DNA from: Climacium dendroides
Lineage: Eukaryota; Streptophyta; Bryopsida; Hypnales; Climaciaceae
Length of the DNA: 64,000 bases
Reading direction: 5' to 3'
Assembly: GCA_950106755.1 (NCBI GenBank)
Contig: OX467091.1
Span: 11,673,538-11,737,537 of the forward strand
Shown: positions 48,543 to 59,828 of the stretch, piece after piece
Position numbering within the stretch: position 1 is the first letter of the stretch
Layout of the letters: each line of letters begins with the position of its first letter
Notes under the pieces: model-generated
The model's database searches: none
Seen by the model: only the letters and a program-made list of their open reading frames with translations
Told to the model about the DNA's origin: nothing
Position numbers and translations under genes: made by a program

Positions 48543-50282
48543 CTAATCCTGACATGTTCTTGAACCAGCTTCACTTGTTTCTCCCCTTGAACCAGCTTCA
48601 CTTGTGTCTTCTTTGGTTTCTTCTGTTTGACCACGAGCACCGTATACTCCCCTTGAACCAGCTTCACTTGTGTCTTCTTTGGTTGCTTCAGTTTGACCAC
48701 GAGCACCGTATACTCCCCTTGAACCAGCTTCAGTTGTGTCTCCTTTGGTTGCTTCTGTTTGACCACGAGCACCGTATAGTACCAAGTTTGCCTTGAACCA
48801 AGATACATCGACATTGGCTGTAAATGCAGTCCAAGCCAAATACACAACTGGCTTTGTATATCGATGACAAGGAGGGGTCAGTTTGGGAGGGTCATCAAAG
48901 GGATATACTATGCGGATTATATCTATGTAAGGAACCATACCAGGGATGTTGCATTCCCACTGCTTGAAGTTGAATATGTGACAGACTCTAGGGATTCTAA
49001 GGAAACTCAAAATCTGTCCAACCTTTGAATCCTGTAGAAAACGATACATCAAGATATCATACAAATTCTTCTTATCTTTCTTGGTTCCCAAACCCTTGGT
49101 ATAGAGGCGTGCCAGCCGATAGACCTGTGAGCAACTTGCTGAATTTGGCAAACCAGTATTGCATCGAGAAAAATAATCCATCATAACATCTAATGGATAG
49201 CAAGAGGTATCTAAGTCCTCAGAGAATCTAGGAATGGCAATGCTTGCAGAGACAGCATTACCACCACCTGTAAAGTGATGTAGAGCCGCATCTTCATCTC
49301 TAACCGAATCTGGATCAGGGTGACTTGAAACTTGCTGACAAGTTGATGTAAATGAAAAACTCACTTTGTCAAGATGAACACAAATCACCTCCCGTGCATG
49401 CTTCTCCAAAATATCTTCATGCAATATGGATCTTGTAGGTGTAGGGTTGAAGATCATTAGGACTTGAACATGTTGTTGTACACGCTCCGTCCAAGCCCTA
49501 AATGTATCACTCTCATGAACATCCTTTCCCACTGTTGGGATACCCAAACGGCTCAATTCATACCAAATTCCTCTCCAAAAGTATCCACCTCTGCAACAAC
49601 CAGAGGCAGACATTGGAAATGACAATGATTCTTCAACTGTACCTGTGGCGGCAAAGGTTGTGCGGCTATAATCAATGTGATCATGCCACTCTCCTAAAAA
49701 ACAAGCCGATGTGATCAAAGTGATTGGATGAAGACCTAATAAAGGCCGTAACAAATCATTCACCTCTTCAACTCTCAAAATGCCAAAATCTCCATTGCCA
49801 TCTATTCCTACAAGGATACCTGTCTTTCCCTTGTGTTCCCCATGGGCAAAGATTAGCAATAACAATCTGTCCTCCATTGTCATGCTTGCTACCAATCTCT
49901 GCAATGTATCCTTGTAAGTTGAGATTAGTAGCTCTGGACTACAAAGTGTGTAAAAAGGTTCATCATCTTTGGTAAAAATCACAGTCCTATTTTCTTTTGG
50001 ATATCCCCACAAGTAAGGACCAACTTCAGCTTCTTTGACCAAATCCACTGATGACAACCAAGTTTGCTCCCCACCGATGTCACCATAGATGTGATGAGCC
50101 ATCACATAATCTGCAGCAAACCAACCATCATCGTCCGCCGGACCAGCAAGGTAAGGACCCAACAAACCCAATATGATGGTCCGTCCAATCTTTTTTGCAT
50201 GGACACTCTCGATAAAATCCCCTACTGAAAGTTGTGTTGTCTCCCCAAGCTCTGCTATCCAAGTAGAATTGGAGCCCTCCAT
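48543..50282 (-). CDS. Caspase-like (clan CD) protein with C-terminal 22-residue repeats
   Basis: An intronless 579-codon frame with ATG at 50280-50282. The first about 300 residues look like a caspase-fold (clan CD) domain: a hydrophobic strand runs into His147-Gly148 (LLLLIFAHGE) and a second into Cys194 (ITLITSACFLGEW), the expected His-Cys dyad spacing of C13/C14-like peptidases. An aspartate-rich segment, VGIDGNGDFG (158-167), lies between. It is not a standard plant metacaspase; similar stand-alone caspase-like proteins are known mainly from fungi and bacteria, so transfer is possible but unproven. Residues about 300-500 have no recognised domain. Residues 503-568 are three 22-residue repeats rich in Gly, Glu, Thr and Arg (YGARGQTEATKED...). 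The gene has an 84-bp tandem repeat upstream and stops 75 bp from duplication block A. Peptidase activity is inferred from the dyad only. Confidence 0.8.
   Translation of the reverse strand: MEGSNSTWIAELGETTQLSVGDFIESVHAKKIGRTIILGLLGPYLAGPADDDGWFAADYVMAHHIYGDIGGEQTWLSSVDLVKEAEVGPYLWGYPKENRTVIFTKDDEPFYTLCSPELLISTYKDTLQRLVASMTMEDRLLLLIFAHGEHKGKTGILVGIDGNGDFGILRVEEVNDLLRPLLGLHPITLITSACFLGEWHDHIDYSRTTFAATGTVEESLSFPMSASGCCRGGYFWRGIWYELSRLGIPTVGKDVHESDTFRAWTERVQQHVQVLMIFNPTPTRSILHEDILEKHAREVICVHLDKVSFSFTSTCQQVSSHPDPDSVRDEDAALHHFTGGGNAVSASIAIPRFSEDLDTSCYPLDVMMDYFSRCNTGLPNSASCSQVYRLARLYTKGLGTKKDKKNLYDILMYRFLQDSKVGQILSFLRIPRVCHIFNFKQWECNIPGMVPYIDIIRIVYPFDDPPKLTPPCHRYTKPVVYLAWTAFTANVDVSWFKANLVLYGARGQTEATKGDTTEAGSRGVYGARGQTEATKEDTSEAGSRGVYGARGQTEETKEDTSEAGSRGETSEAGSRTCQD
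48558..48776 (-). repeat. 66-bp coding minisatellite in the caspase-like gene
   Basis: Three full 66-bp units (48579-48776) plus a partial 21-bp unit (48558-48578) encode the C-terminal repeats. Unit length is a multiple of three, so copy-number change keeps the frame. Differences between units are few (KGDTT versus KEDTS, EAT versus EET), suggesting recent expansion or homogenisation. Confidence 0.93.
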
Positions 50283-50501
50283 TTCTACAAAAGAAAAATC
50301 AATAACTTCAAGTTAGGAAACTTGGGCCACATATGTAGAAAACTACTCATATTTCATTTTCCAAGTTGTTAGAAAAATTGTTGGCCCATAGATAGTGAGC
50401 TTCCAAGCTCAATTTTAGACACTAATTTTATTTTGTTATATCTGTACACTTATACCTAATAGTTGGTCTAATGTTCAGGGCTCTAAAGTTTGAACTTTGT
50501 T

Positions 50502-50668
50502 AACCTTTCTATAAATCCACTCTAGTTTTTTTCTAAATAGGCCATTTCTTCATCAGATAGGCCCTAGAATGTAAACATCTGTCAAAACCTTTCTATGAAT
50601 CCACCCCAATTTTTCTTTAAATAGGCTATTTCTTCATCAAATAGGTCCTAGAATGTAAACATCTGTCA
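50502..50668. repeat. 84-bp direct tandem repeat upstream of the caspase-like gene
   Basis: Unit 1 starts at 50502 and unit 2 at 50586. Both contain AACCTTTCTAT, AAATCCAC-type text, TAAATAGGC, ATTTCTTCATCA, CCTAGAATGTAAACATCTGTC. They lie 220-386 bp upstream of the caspase-like ATG and may be promoter elements. Confidence 0.85.
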
Positions 50669-53329
50669 TGACTTCAGGAAATGGAAACTAGGAACAGTTG
50701 TGTTACAAAATAATTTTTTCAAAAATCAATTATAAATATTGGTTGCATGGAAGCTAAGCCTACCTCTTCTTCCTTTGTTGCATATGTTACTTTTAGATAT
50801 CGACCATAGACATGGACCAAAACAAAGTCAAGCTAAACATATTCAAGATGAATTATGCAGAGTTGATTTCCAAACTAGAAACCCTAAATGAAGAACCTGC
50901 AGCATCGAGTAACAGAGACTCACAAATATTTGTAAGGATTGGTGTGCATCCAACGATGGCCCACTTCACAAGCTCCACACGTGCACTACCTCCACCAATG
51001 GATTCAGAGAAAAACTGGAGTCGTCCTGCAAAATACAAAGATCTAAGTACTTATTTCAAGGAAGCAATTCAAAATTTGAGCCCTTCAAAAAACATGTGTT
51101 CATCAACGGAGACCCTGGCTTCATAGTTCTTGCAAACAAGAGCCCACGCCTTCTAATCCTAATTTGAATCATGTCGATTCATAGATACAACTTCAATGGA
51201 ATTTTGGATTCCTCGCAAGAATCCAACACATACTTTGGCAATCAGATGATTCCACAAAACATGGACTACTGAATTGCATTGCACAAGCGCCTTAGAACCA
51301 GCAAACACAGATACATGCTTAGGTTGAAACTTTCTAACAATGATGTCAATAAAGTCAAGCATATTTCTAGGATCCTCATGTGTATATAGTAAGCTTCACT
51401 TCTCACTTAAAACTTAACGAAATTGAAAAGCTTATCTTCCAACTCTCTACACACAAACAAAGGGAATTGTATTGTAGTTAGAAAATGATTTTCTTTTTCC
51501 ATTTTTTTGACACAAGTAAAGGATGAAATGTGGTTCAAATTACTTGTGAGGTTATTTGAGGCTAGGTGGGGTAAGTGCCTTGATGATGGGATAGAAAGGA
51601 CTGTCAATGCCTCAAAGATGGAGTGAAAAGGGCAGTCAAACCCTTCAGCAAGGCGTACTCAAGGCTCACCTTTTTCCCATGTACTCTTCAAATTCTGGCG
51701 TGGCTGGGCACTTTTTTCACTTTGCTATGACTGTCGTGGAGCACTTGAAGTGTAGCCATGGCGATGCTCTCATATGAATTACGGTTTCCAACCCTGAGCA
51801 ATTTAATGTTAGCAAAATTAGTTTTTCCTTGCTTTATTTTTCTAAATTTATCTCCTTTTCCTTCTATTTTTCTTTCACTTTTAACTCCTAAAGGACCACG
51901 ATTGTTTTAGAATAGCTTTTTTTTTCTTGACTAGCTCTTGTAACAAGCATGATTCCTCCTTTGTGTTGAATAATTTCAATGACTCAAACCATTTAAATAA
52001 ATGAAGACTTGTGTAGCTTTATGTGAAAAAATTTCAATGAAATAGCTAAATTTTTGAGAAAAATGCCATCATTGATAAAATTGACAAAACAAATTGGGTT
52101 AGTGGAAGCATGAAGGCCAATTACCTTCTTATTATCCCAAACCAATAGGAGACAAAATAAATTGGATAATACAACAATATATAAGAATATATCTCTTCAA
52201 TCCTAAGTTTAATTGTCTTATATAATAATAAAAATGTTCTACTTTTGCTTTCTATTCTTGTTTTCTATTTAAAAACATCCATTAAAGTAAAAGTTCTAGT
52301 CATACTTAGAAGTATTTTAAGTAACTGTAATTATGAGTTTATATCTCATCCAAATCTGGTCTTCCACTTCAAGTTGTTTAACTTGAAGTTCTTTTCTACT
52401 TTCACTTTCTATTCTTGATTGTTTTTTCTTTGACTCTACTAATTTCATCTATTTCTTATGTAATTCTTTCAAATAATCTTAAGTATATTTCTTTGTGAGA
52501 AATGCAACTTTTATTTAGAAAAAACACTATTTGCTACAATCTAATAATTATTCTATGAATATTGTATTATCTTAATATACATCTTTTTTAATATTTGCAA
52601 TAAGATTGGCTTATAAATATTAAATGAATTTAAAATAAAATTTACTATGATGACTATTATATCCAATAGAACCATTAGAACCAACGGATGTAGTAAAGTA
52701 AAGAAGTTTTAATTTTTATAATTTTTTTCATTTAATTTTTCTTTTGTCTATTTTTTCTAATTTTCTTTAGAATACTTTTGAGTGAAAAAAAAGATTTTTT
52801 TCTAAATCTTAAAAAAATATAACACATAAAACTAAACCACAATCCAATGGAAAATAAAATTATCATATAAAATACAATATAATCAGATATCTATATTTGT
52901 ATGCAAAAGTCTAAGTGCCCTTTTCCAATTGCAGCACAAACCAATTGAAAATCAACTTAAAATATATAATAAAACATAGACAATATATACATATTCATAT
53001 GGTCAAGCCTAAATACCCCAATAAAAATCACAAATCATATGTGGTGTGTTATGATCATCTATATACTTTAACATTTGACAAAGCAATCTCCCATGCAAAT
53101 GGAAATCTTTATACATGGGGAGCAAGAACATTATTGCCTTTTCTTGCATACAACACACTTCTAATAGATTATTTTACTATCTATCTCCTTTGTCCACATC
53201 TTGGTGTAATGCAATGCCTAAGAGTTGGGAACATCCAAGAAGGGATAAATGATGTGCCTACTTTGTAATGAGATTTAATTTCAACCTAGTCATAGGGCTT
53301 TCCCCCATCCTTTACATAGGAGCATGGTA
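50669..53329. other. AT-rich spacer upstream of the caspase-like gene
   Basis: A plus-strand ATG frame of 104 codons at 50812-51126 is unrecognised. On the opposite strand, 51160-51400 reads faintly like an adenine phosphoribosyltransferase segment (DFIDIIVRKF, HVSVFAGSKA) but has stops beyond. From 51.6 to 53.3 kb the sequence is very AT-rich with no supported gene. Confidence 0.45.
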
Positions 53330-54040
53330 CAAAATATATGCATTGGCAAGAGATATATGTAGTAAAAGTAACAAAATCTTAAACCAACATTTATAATCCC
53401 AAGTTTGCACATAATAATTACCCCACAATTGATCTTGAACATCTATTCCCTTCATGAGGCATTGATAATGTATCAATGCGGGCAAACAAAAGGTGTCTTT
53501 TACAACATTTCTATGCCATCTTTAAACAAACAATTGGTTTTATGTATCTATAGGAGATACAACCATAGCAAAAATTATCAGTGACTTGTTATCAAGTCAA
53601 GTGATAGTGGCCAATTGATGTCACACTTGCATTTACAACCAAATTGTACCACAAATAATTATTCTAGCAGCCTTACCTTTGTTAATAGTCAATACACTTG
53701 AACAACCTTGCTTATTGGTCTTACAATCCATGGTAGCTCTAGAACCAAGTTTTAGAAGATCCCAAAATAAAATAGGACTTGTAAGCCAATTATCACATGT
53801 AATCACATGTCCTATGTACTCTAATAAACTAGTGACAACTTTGTAATTGTAATTTTGATTTTCAACTTTAAGTTCTTCACCTTTACCTCAATAGATTCCT
53901 ATTTTACACACATACTTTGAGAGACTACTAGCTAAACACCATATTTTGATGTTATACTGCATAAATTTTGTCTTCATGTGTTGTCTAATACGTGAATATT
54001 TTCCACAATAGTTTACCATCATCTCATCAATGTAAGGTAT
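53330..54040 (-). mobile_element. piggyBac-type transposase relic
   Basis: The minus strand reads, from 54,040 downward with stops and frame changes, DEMMVNYCGKYSRIRQHM, QYNIKIWCLASS, GHVITCDNWLTSP followed by LFWDLLKLGSRAT, and later MKGIDVQDQLWGNYYVQ followed by WFKILLLLLHISLANAYILY. These match, in order, the DDE-domain blocks of piggyBac transposases (the DEQM, KWGIK, DNFYTSP and GGVDxxDQ regions). Several in-frame stops show it is dead. It ends about 300 bp from the left edge of duplication block B. Confidence 0.82.
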
Positions 54041-55807
54041 TGTTGTAGTTGCCAATATTGAGAATACAATGTATTGTGTTCATTCACTAATTATTCATGC
54101 TTTGCAATTTTGCTATAATAATATGGGTTATTTATATTTGTAGCTATGCAGTTATTATCATAAATCTCAATATGTCTTCAAATTTGCTTCTACTTGTTAT
54201 AGAGCTACTTTTGCAAGAATAAAACATATTAAATGAAGACCAATAGAACCTTTGGTTTGGAATCTTTTTTGGGCCCATCAAAATCAAAATTCCAATCTAA
54301 AACTTCAACAACTTAGATATACTCAAATAGATCCACCAAGCAATTTGGCTCGAGAAATAGAACACACAGGCCACAGTGCTTCGAAAGTAAACAGAGGCCT
54401 CAGAGGAGAAAAGATTAGTTGATGAATCAAAACATGGAGAAGAGAAGGTTGTTGATGAATGTGGTGGATGATTCTGTCAATTATGGAGACTTGGATGGAA
54501 ATCGTCAACTTAGAGGATATGTAAAGATGAAAATAGTTAAAGTAGATCAACTTATTACCACCCAAATTTGCATTTTGGGTATCTTATGCAGTGTGTTTAT
54601 TGTTGCCACTATTTTTCAGAGGAAAAATTAGTTGAATGAACTTGAATACAAGTGGGATCATACTAATCCAATAAGAACTGAAATTGATATGAATTTCTAA
54701 ACACCTTTGGTGCAAAAAATATAAAACCATTGGTAGGTGGGGGTCATGACCATCTTAAAAAGGTTCAAAATCAATGGTCCACCATCCTAATCCTATTTGA
54801 TAAGTGTTTTGAAAGCACAAGTTTAATATTTTAAAAGCACCTTTTTTATTGCATGAAGCTACAACTTATTATGACAAGTATATATTTACAATTAAATCCA
54901 GATGAACTGACATTTAATGAACCACATCTTTATCAGTCTTAGGTTATCTCTATATAGATATAAATATGATATCATTATCTAACAATAGCATCCAATTACT
55001 TGCCAAAAAAAAAGAGTTATATACTCTACAGAAATAGGTGACATTTATTGTTCAAACAACAGGGACTAGTAGTTGTCAAAATCAAAATGAATGACACTAT
55101 TAAGCTTATCTACCTTAGATGATACATGCACAATTGTATAAGTATACTTCAAAGTTAGAGCTAGGCCATTGTTAGGGAACCATTGTAAGATCAAGAAACT
55201 CTTGATGCTAAATTTTTGACTTAGCTAATGATGAAGCAAGATGATTACTTTTAATAGGTCTTGACAAGGTCAAAGAGACATTTAAACTCATCAACAATGA
55301 GGGAGAAAAAAATCTGATAATATAACTTAGAGAAGCCCATAACCATACAAACTAGAAATCTAAATAACTTATGGCCAACTCCAAGAGGGACACATATTTT
55401 TCAATTGTGTGTGCTTATTCCATAAATCAAACCTAAGTGAAATTATAATTTTGAGATTAAAATTGTAACTTCTGTGAATTTTTGAAGTGGTTTGCCTTGA
55501 AATTACAAAACTACTTATAGAGTGGAGTCATGAACATTCTATAAACAATCCATAACCACTCTCCTACGTATCCAATGGTAGTTAAGTGTTCATCCAACCG
55601 AAAAAGAAGTAGATGATCCTATTTCCAACATACAATTTACCAAATCCATCAAAATGTAGTGTTGTCATTAGCTCCAAATCTAATGTATCTAAAACTGCTA
55701 TCTAAATCTCTATTACCACCCTTTTGTAAGTATGAAACCATTTTTAATTGTCCTATTGTAGGCACACAATTGTTGAAATCTAAATAACTTGCAGGTATAA
55801 GAAAAAG

Positions 55808-55999
55808 GGGTCTTTTAATTGAGTTTTTAAGTATGATTCTAAACGTAAGATTATAAATAATTGACTTTTAAGGAGATTTTTAGTAAAAATTTACTAGAAA
55901 TACATATGTTTCTAAATTTTTTTATTGAAAATCTCCTTAAAGGTCATTACTTATAATCTTATATTTAGGACCATACTTAAAAACTTAATTAAAATCCCC
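55808..55999. mobile_element. Palindromic MITE, copy in block B
   Basis: Orthologous to 44790-44980 in block A, with inverted arms of about 80 bp and scattered substitutions. Its presence at the same place in both blocks shows the insertion predates the duplication. Confidence 0.75.
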
Positions 56000-56897
56000 C
56001 TTTCTCTTGTAATAATGGGATTGAAGTTTTATTGGTGACATATGTTTAGAATACAATTGCGAGGGCTATGCATCTACTATATAATAGTTACTAGGAATGC
56101 ATTGGATGACACTATTTGAGGTAGTATAAAAATAGTGTTAAATGCATTGTATTGTTTTTTCCTAAAATATTAGGAACTGCCATTGGTTCCATACTAGTGC
56201 TTTCTATAAGTTCATATAATTTCTAAATTAGAGTGATTTAGTGAGGACATACTAATTGAACTAGCTTAATTAATAAGGTTTAGGAGTAATTTGAATGGTC
56301 TAAAGATGGACTTAGATGTGCCAAAATTTTGTAGAAGAGACAAAAACATTACATGTTTTTGAATTGCATTAGAGGGCTATTTCAGGCTTGTTCTCCATGC
56401 TAGAAACCAACCACTACTAGTTAGAATTTTTAAAAAACTAAAGAAAAATTTAAAATTTAAAATAAAAAATAAAAAATAAAAGTATTATTATTTTTTAAAT
56501 TCCAAAAAAACATTTAAAAATTAACTTTTAATAATTATTTGACATGGCATTTGCTTTGTCACATCAAACTACTATTGTAATCGAGTTTCTAGAATTCAAA
56601 GACTTGTGGGAACTTGCAACCCTATAGACCACTTGAATTTTCATGTAATCGTTTAGGAAACTCTATGAGGAATCAAAATAGTTGGCCATCATGATTATAG
56701 AGAAAAATACATGAAAAAGAAGGGAAGCAAGTTTTTGACTCGCAATGAAATAATTTTAACATTACTAACATTTGGACTTTGGGGTCGCTTTCAATTTGAC
56801 AACAAGACAAAGCTACTCTTGAAATGTAGTTTACTCCTACTCACATGAAAGTGTAAACATCATGGAAGTCAACTATAGCAAAGCAATTTTGATTACA

Positions 56898-57216
56898 TGG
56901 GCAATTTCGTTAAAATGGCGAAATTCCTCTACTTTGGCAGTTTTTATAGTTCAGAGTGGGCATTTTGAAGTGTACAAAAGTCATAGATATCTTAAATCTA
57001 TATCACTCTTAGATGTTTGAAATCTATACCTGTTTTAGATGTCACTTTTACAATTCAGATCATGCAATTTGAAATCTATAGTAGTTATAGATTTCTTAAA
57101 TCTATAAGTAATCAAGATTCTTGAAAACTATACCTGCCCTAGATGTCACTTTTACAATTCAGAGCGGACGGTCTGAAAAATGGCACATGGAATGCCACCA
57201 TTTTAACGAAATTCCC
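56898..57216. mobile_element. TIR element present only in block B
   Basis: The ends are GGGCAATTTCGTTAAAATGG (left) and CCATTTTAACGAAATTCCC (right), inverted with one base missing. The interior is non-coding and contains a duplicated segment including AGATGTCACTTTTACAATTC and a TCTTAAATCTATA repeat. Block A reads through the insertion site at about 45,850, so this is an insertion in B rather than shared sequence. Confidence 0.85.
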
Positions 57217-57887
57217 AATTTACTTGAAACTTGAAATTTGTTTTTTGATACCAACTCCAATTTCATATGATTCATGTGTAGCATACATCCATTAAGATAG
57301 GTTGTTTGCTTGTTTATTTGTTTGTTTGTTTATTTGATACTGGACCGTGCATCTTTTGGTAGCCTACTTGGTATTGTCGGAAATCCCTTAGCAAGGAGGG
57401 GTGCACAACTTTGGTTTTGTGGTGTTCCAACCTACGTTCTTGTTGGCGAATGAAAGGGGATCCCAAGGCACCAAATACTCCGTAATACATTATTTGGTTA
57501 CCTAATGCGAAAGTTATGAAGTGTCAAAGTCTATGGGTAAAAATTGTCATATTGCTTCTTCGACAATAGGAGAATTGGTACGTATTGATGAAAGGATGCA
57601 CACGGTCTGAACATCCGATCATGTGGCCCTGTTTGAGCCAATCTGTCCCTTAGCTTAGCACCCACTGTTTGAGCAATTGTAGTTTGGCATGTCCTAATTG
57701 TTCTAAAGACATGTTGTAAGCATACACCTTTGGAAAATATGGGCCTATCATTGCTTCAGAAATCCTTGTCTGCGCACTGAATCTGAAATTGCTGCATCCT
57801 AATACTGATCTCATTCTCTGTAATTTCAAAATTAAATCCGCTCTGTACTTTTTCACCTTCTCCGTTTAGGATGGAGAACTTGCAAAG

Positions 57888-58713
57888 ATGGCAATGGTAT
57901 TCGCTCCTCGCCTGGCTGAAGCTGTTCCGACTTCGCATGCCCGACTTCGCATGCAGTCGCTACCTGGAGTCCTTACGATAACAACGGAGGGTAGCTTTTT
58001 CCCACGTACGTCCTTGATGCATTACATCTGAACTCGTGGAAGGTTCTAATAAATCAGCTACAATTGTGATGTTTCCAATTCGTCTTGGTTAACTTACTGC
58101 ATTCTCTGTTGTGTATCAAACGAACATATGAATTGCTCACTTCGTCTATGGATTTTTAGTACTTGCGTGGCAATAGCTGGAGCAGATTACTGTGTAGTAG
58201 CTACTGATACAAGAATGTCTACTGGATTCTGCATTTTAACCCGCGGTCATTCGAAAATTCATTGGCATGGCTTAGAACGGAGAAGTGTGTATTGGCTTCT
58301 TCAGGATTTCAGGCAGACATTAGAGCTCTTCAAAAGAATCTAGACGCTCGACACCAGATATGCTTTCCAGAAATTCTGGGGTTGTCGACATTAGTAAATT
58401 GTAGTGTCAGCTAGAGCCTAAAATATGCTCTTTTTGGATGGTAGATTTATCAACCACAACATAGTAAACAGATGAGCTGTGCAGCAGTGGCGCAACTACT
58501 TTCGAACACTCTCTACTACAAGCGATTCTTTCCATACTATGCACTCAATGTGCTTGGTGGTTTGGACCATGAGGGTATGCAGCTCTGTCCCATGGAAGTG
58601 AGGGTAGATTGGAGCATCGTTATAAATGTCCGTCTATCTTGTGGTTGTGAAAATTTTAGCTGTTATTGTATTCAATTGAACTCCTGGTCAAGCAGGTAAA
58701 GGTTGCGTATACA
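57888..58713 (+). pseudogene. PBF1: Proteasome subunit beta6 (PBF1) pseudogene, block B
   Basis: PBF1 is the non-catalytic beta6-type subunit of the 20S core. Exon 1 is 57888-57990, exon 2 58160-58357, exon 3 58445-58574, exon 4 from 58696. Exon 2 reads TCVAIAGADYCVVATDTRMS and, after a frame change, KCVLASSGFQADIRALQ. Exon 3 reads KQMSCAAVAQLLSNTLYYKR and YALNVLGGLDHEG. Exon 4 starts GKGCVY and is cut at 58,713 by a TIR element. There are four lesions: a 14-bp tandem duplication in exon 1 (absent from block A) that shifts the frame, a frameshift near 58,265 (SKIHWHG), an exon 2 donor reading AT instead of GT, and loss of everything after the first codons of exon 4. It cannot encode the subunit; a functional copy must lie elsewhere. 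Confidence 0.9.
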
Positions 58714-58714
58714 G

Positions 58715-58923
58715 TGACTCCAAAAACTGAGTCTATGTTGTGTTCATTTTCATTGCATGCACCATATGTTCAATTTGAGTGGACAAAACCCAAAAGACCA
58801 AACATGAACTTTGTAGTACACTTCATGCACTACAATTCACAAAAACTTGAAGCAAAAAGCAATTACAGTTTGGAAGTAAATGAATTCCAAAGCTAACCAT
58901 CCCATAGACTCAGTTTTTGAGGC
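58715..58923. mobile_element. TIR element interrupting PBF1 exon 4
   Basis: About 21-bp ends, AAAAACTGAGTCTATG at left (58722 onward) and the inverse CATAGACTCAGTTTTT at right (about 58903-58918), flank a non-coding 209-bp segment. Proteasome similarity stops at the left end and does not resume after the right end, so the insertion came with, or was followed by, loss of the 3' exons. Confidence 0.7.
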
Positions 58924-59828
58924 AGGTTTCATAATCACTCCAAAAATTGTTTAGGCTTTTGTTTTGAACGTGGATGACTTCAATATTTTATAGCATGTTG
59001 TTGTACATCATTTAAGACCCACTCTCATTGGATTTTTAAAAATTTGAAATACGTATGCATCAAAAATACTATTTAAAGAAAAAAATGTAGATAATTTTAC
59101 TTTGAATGGAATTTGAAATTTTTTTTGGAACCAAAGACTTGGGATATCAATTATAGTCATAGATGACCAATGGGTTGCAACTTGAGTTGTTGTTGCATGT
59201 ATTTTGAGTAGATTTGAACATATTTGTGTGATACATAATTAACACAAATCATTTTTATTTTAATTTAGCAACCAAAACAATTATTTTTATCCCATATTTT
59301 CAATTTGAACACATTAGATTGTTGCAAGGGTTGTATATAGTACATTTATGTGAAATGCAAGTGATTTGATGAGGCAAAAAAACAATAATATGAAACTAAA
59401 ATTTTGATTTATGATTGAATTCTATTTTTATCAAATGCATTCATAATTATTTTGTCATACACAGTTGTTGAACACCTTGTTATCTCATTTGAATGCTACT
59501 TCTTGTGGCATGGGTGGGAAGAATACATAGTGAGCTTCAAACTGGATTTATTTGCCTCCTCAGATTTGGCAACAGAATTGAGGTTCTGATATTAGAGAAC
59601 GTGATATTTTTAGAGGTCTGGATTTGGATAGGGAATAATAGATGGGAAGAGCTCTGGGTGTACTTGCCATTTTCGCCATGGCTCTGGGTGTGATGGCAGG
59701 GTGATGGTGTGGAGATCGTGATAATCAACAAGAACGGGATTAAAAGAGAAGTAATGCCTCTCAAGCGGGACTAGGTTCGATACAAACCCAAAAAGCCAGC
59801 CTGATTACATGTTCTATAATAGGGTGTT

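Noticed and set aside
48536..48796. Plus-strand open frame opposite the caspase-like gene
   Set aside because: It exists only because the 66-bp coding repeat is also open on the other strand; the minus-strand frame is far longer and has motifs.
50812..51126. 104-codon plus-strand frame divergent to the caspase-like gene
   Set aside because: It has an ATG but no recognisable motif, and overlaps a faint opposite-strand relic; kept only as a note in the spacer entry.
52915..53268. 117-codon plus-strand frame
   Set aside because: It overlaps, on the opposite strand, the 3' continuation of the piggyBac transposase relic and has no motif of its own.
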